A DNA stretch of 7,987 bases from Erythrobacter sp. (GTDB taxonomy: Bacteria; Pseudomonadota; Alphaproteobacteria; Sphingomonadales; Sphingomonadaceae): the NCBI GenBank assembly GCA_013214365.1, contig JABSPI010000235.1, forward strand, positions 1-7,987, written 5' to 3'. The translations under genes were made by a program, and so were the position numbers. The notes under the pieces are model-generated. The model saw only the letters and a program-made list of their open reading frames with translations. It was not told where the DNA came from and ran no database searches. This document shows positions 6,701 through 7,987 of this stretch, piece by piece (the stretch's first letter is position 1; each line of letters starts with the position of its first letter).

Positions 6701-7085
6701 CCGCCATTCGCCCGCTGTGCTCAAACGCTGGCAGGAGCGCAGGCACGAAGCGGTCGAAGCGGTGCGCCGTGCTCTAGAAACGGGCGCGCTGGAGCCAAGC
6801 GCGCTAGAGACGGGTGGCGACACCCAAAATGGCGAAACGGGCAAAGGTAATGAGGGCAAGGGTAATGAGAGCGCGCAGCAAGCGCATGAGGACCTCACCC
6901 GGCTGGTCCACAAATTGGCCGGGACCGCGGCGATTTTTGACGAGCCGGAATTGGGCGATCAGGCCGCCGCACTCGAACACGCTTTGCGCATGCCATTGGC
7001 CGGCGAAGTGCGCGCCGCGCTCGCGCTCGAATTGCTCAGCGTGGCCGAAGCGCACGAGACACAAGAGCGCAGCGCGCCGGACTAG
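3717..7085 (+). CDS. Hybrid sensor histidine kinase: MASE1-PAS-HisKA-HATPase-REC-HPt
   Basis: This 1122-residue inner-membrane phosphorelay kinase begins with a MASE1-like sensor of about ten membrane segments (residues 13-292, with SVWLPNAGVVAFLLL matching the family's WPPAG region). A PAS domain follows (about 307-432, SLLTENITDAVLWIGRDG). HisKA has the H box KSEFLANMSHEIRTPMNG (His464). HATPase has the N box LRQILLNLVGNAVKF, DSGIGI (611-616) and GGTGLGLSI (640-648). The receiver has LVEDHDVN, phospho-acceptor Asp797 in VLMDIQMPG, Thr828 and Lys850. After a low-complexity linker (about 875-990) comes an HPt domain with VHKLAGTAAIFDEPEL (His1065). No final receiver is present, so phosphate should pass to a regulator encoded elsewhere. 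The stop is TAG 7083-7085. The frame is open back to TTG 3393, which overlaps the tonB start and is not credible. I chose ATG 3717 for its GAGG nine bases upstream and closeness to the first membrane segment; ATG 3579 (1168 residues) is the main alternative. The signal sensed is unknown. Confidence 0.9.
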   Translation: MIRAGAVDQASMACAIAAGLAYWILASAGLRLWQVDPIWQSVWLPNAGVVAFLLLVRLRNEIPLLAAITGASMIALYMAGHSAFDAAILSAAQLIDVLLVTGLVRKSTADRSAATQDSDDHDGLDRLGPVLQYGGVAGPMALCAVAALALGPDWSALAAWMLADSMGMILIVPAALVIAQYLRAKPGPVQSSLAERILLITGGLAAVYFVFQQSLYPLMFLVPPVTLLIAFRIGALGTALYVPALALVGAVMTYRGIGPIVNAVPGAAVQTHLLQAFIAANFLTGLPIAAILAGRTRMTEALARSRSELSLLTENITDAVLWIGRDGACRYASPSVEDVLGIAPQDVIRPDPSKDDPATRAFAAAIDAPTQAEFAALLARLFDGSCNTGRLTFRRCRDDGAGAAVYVEADCAIALSPDGARNTVVISARNVTQRIELEQQLTRARRTAEQAAHAKSEFLANMSHEIRTPMNGVLGFAELMLQGDLDANTRAHADMIAQSGRSMMRLLNDILDLSKIEAREIVIEHEPVDVIATIKECAALHQAAAQDKGLSLSAPGYADVDPARIWVMSDGMRLRQILLNLVGNAVKFTETGAVQIALEYGESEISIAVTDSGIGIAPDRLEGIFAPFTQAESSTARRFGGTGLGLSISRQLAHLLGGSIHAQSAPDRGSVFRLSLPATFVEAPDADQQMDQQIESHTSAPRDRQDPPSDADHAPKMGPDMPHGRDERNKLAGAMAIMPPAARILLVEDHDVNRMLGAEMLERCGQSVEIAYDGNEAIAMVIDAIMRDRPFDLVLMDIQMPGCDGYAACRAIREDGIGPDQLPIIALTANAFPEDIAAARTAGMQAHLAKPIVFADLARALQRWLPTRIVAQDDDRMEPGQSEQNLNGSPPITAPGDSASRPRRVEGTVEGTVEDTIEATMEGAPALIETKIIDTSRPAPSWTRNAKGMSAARGANVSPYTAPQSPQTHSPQTGPNAAPAAAAFRRPPTPPMAPRRHSPAVLKRWQERRHEAVEAVRRALETGALEPSALETGGDTQNGETGKGNEGKGNESAQQAHEDLTRLVHKLAGTAAIFDEPELGDQAAALEHALRMPLAGEVRAALALELLSVAEAHETQERSAPD
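6429..6488 (+). repeat. In-frame 12-bp tandem repeat in the kinase REC-HPt linker
   Basis: Three close copies of GTTGAGGGCACA (6429-6440, 6441-6452 and 6453-6464) are followed by two decayed units (6465-6476, 6477-6488). They encode VEGT, VEGT, VEDT, IEAT, MEGA. They lie in the disordered segment between receiver and HPt, so changes in copy number would alter only linker length. Confidence 0.75.
6840..6869 (+). repeat. In-frame 15-bp duplication just before the HPt domain
   Basis: GGCAAAGGTAATGAG (6840-6854) is repeated with one change at 6855-6869, encoding GKGNE twice. Just upstream, CTAGAAACGGG and CTAGAGACGGG (about 6773-6817) form a second near-repeat encoding LETG twice. Confidence 0.7.
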
Positions 7086-7174
7086 TTGGACAGGCGCACT
7101 GCCCCTCACTCTGCATCACCATCACAACGTCATCGACGCGGGTCTTGGGCCATCAACGCCATCTTGGCGCATAC

Positions 7175-7204
7175 AAAAACGGCGGAACCCGAAGGTCCCG
7201 CCGT
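7175..7204 (-). terminator. Rho-independent terminator with UUCG loop for the TonB-dependent receptor gene
   Basis: Read on the minus strand, ACGGCGGGACC pairs along all 11 positions with GGTTCCGCCGT (one G-U pair) around a TTCG loop closed by C-G, an especially stable tetraloop. TTTTTG follows at once (the A-run at 7175-7179 on the plus strand). It begins 31 bases after the receptor stop codon. On the plus strand the hairpin is followed only by CTTGTGTTT, so it may also slow transcription leaving the convergent kinase gene, but less efficiently. Confidence 0.9.
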
Positions 7205-7235
7205 CTTGTGTTTGATATGATTGGGTGCGTCCGAA

Positions 7236-7987
7236 TTAGAATTCGTAGCGCGCCCCAAGCTGGATCCGCCAAGCCGAGCTGGAGATCGAGATCCGGTTGC
7301 GATCATCAGGACGGAAACCGTCGATGATGTAACGGCCTTGATCGTCAACATCGCCATCGACCAGATCGACCAAACTCGAACGGGTGCGACGGATATTCGC
7401 CCCGCTGTCGAGCAGGTTGAGGAAGTTTTCGAAATCGGCGAACACTTCGATCCGGTCGTCAACGAGCCCGGTCAGGCTACCGATAAAGGGCAATTCCTGG
7501 CTGAACCGCAGGTCGAGATCGTAGTGCCAATCATTGCGGCAAGTGTTCCGCTTGATCGACTGGCCCAGTTCGAAATCACACGCCGCACCAACTTCGCTGG
7601 TGTCGAGGTAGTTGAGCAGGTCGGTAACAGCATCCGGGTCGGACAGAGGCGACAGGTTCGGATCGTTCACACCGGTGGGGATGTAGAGCAGAGCATTGTC
7701 GCTGCCCGAAGCGCTGTCGTTGAACACCCCGCCGCCATCAAAGGTCAGGCTGTAAGGCCGGCCCTGACGCGCGCGGAAGAAAATGCCCAGACCGGTGTCA
7801 AAGCCATCGAAGAACTCTTCACGCAGGAACATGGTTGCGGTGAAATTGTGCCGCGTTTCATAGTTCGAGGTCGAGTTCGCCGGGTTTTGACGGTCAAACG
7901 CTGCCGTACGGTCATAAGACGATGTAGCGGTCGAGGAAGCGACATCGCGGTTGTTGGTGGAATCGGTAAAGGCATAGCCAAAGGTCA
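7236..7987 (-). CDS. Oar-like TonB-dependent outer-membrane receptor, C-terminal part (5' end outside window)
   Basis: The frame is open from the right edge to TAA 7236-7238 and shows the last 250 or so residues of an outer-membrane beta-barrel. It ends in aromatic WRIQLGARYEF, the usual C-terminal strand recognised for barrel assembly. Landmarks fit the Oar/carboxypeptidase-regulatory-like receptor group: SNYETRHNFTATMFLREEFFDGFDTGLGIFFRARQGRPYSLTF, then a DNALLYIPTG segment, then the pattern DLRFSQELPFIG...IEVFADFENFLNLLD. Two cysteines (AACDFELGQ and RNTCRND) sit close enough to form a loop disulphide. The plug domain and TonB box lie outside the window, so the substrate cannot be inferred. 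Codon choice (many AAC, ATC, CTG, GTC, and CGT for Arg) looks more biased than in the neighbours, consistent with high expression. It converges on the kinase and has its own strong terminator. Confidence 0.88.
   Translation of the reverse strand, partial: TFGYAFTDSTNNRDVASSTATSSYDRTAAFDRQNPANSTSNYETRHNFTATMFLREEFFDGFDTGLGIFFRARQGRPYSLTFDGGGVFNDSASGSDNALLYIPTGVNDPNLSPLSDPDAVTDLLNYLDTSEVGAACDFELGQSIKRNTCRNDWHYDLDLRFSQELPFIGSLTGLVDDRIEVFADFENFLNLLDSGANIRRTRSSLVDLVDGDVDDQGRYIIDGFRPDDRNRISISSSAWRIQLGARYEF

Noticed and set aside
7114..7125. CATCACCATCAC, resembling a histidine-tag coding sequence
   Set aside because: It is only four codons long, lies in the gap after the kinase stop, and no vector sequence surrounds it. 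Chance is the simplest explanation.

Overview
The window looks like ordinary chromosomal DNA from a high-GC alphaproteobacterium, most likely a sphingomonad or erythrobacter relative. Three things suggest this: a receiver of the type found at the end of HWE-like hybrid kinases, a small TonB with a C-terminal cysteine pair, and an Oar-like TonB-dependent receptor. The lineage is inferred from family resemblance only. I see no tRNA, rRNA, CRISPR array, insertion sequence, integrase or other sign of a mobile element.

Layout: (1) 1-474, plus strand, is the 3' end of a signalling protein that finishes in a receiver domain. (2) 599-3393, minus strand, is a three-gene run read as tonB, then manC (mannose-1-phosphate guanylyltransferase), then manA (type I mannose-6-phosphate isomerase). 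manC and manA overlap by 4 bases (ATGA) and are surely translated together. tonB lies 99 bases upstream of manC and may or may not share its transcript. (3) 3394-3716 is a divergent intergenic region carrying a 9-bp inverted repeat close to tonB and small palindromes and direct repeats closer to the kinase. (4) 3717-7085, plus strand, is a very large hybrid histidine kinase: MASE1 membrane sensor, PAS, HisKA, HATPase, receiver, a long disordered linker, then HPt. (5) 7175-7204 is a strong intrinsic terminator for (6), the 3' end of an Oar-like TonB-dependent outer-membrane receptor at 7236-7987 on the minus strand.

Functional reading: manA and manC carry fructose-6-phosphate (through mannose-6-P and mannose-1-P) to GDP-mannose, the precursor of mannose- or fucose-containing surface polysaccharides. 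TonB energises outer-membrane receptors of the kind encoded at the right edge. The kinase has all four phosphotransfer modules of a His-Asp-His relay except the final receiver, so it should pass phosphate to a response regulator encoded elsewhere.

I found no undescribed biological system. The most distinctive local feature is a set of short in-frame tandem repeats in disordered, acidic or glycine-rich segments (manC, two places in the kinase linker), plus a tandem repeat at the 3' end of the first gene. These look like repeat-slippage expansions. The inverted repeat upstream of tonB is the best candidate for an uncharacterised regulatory element.
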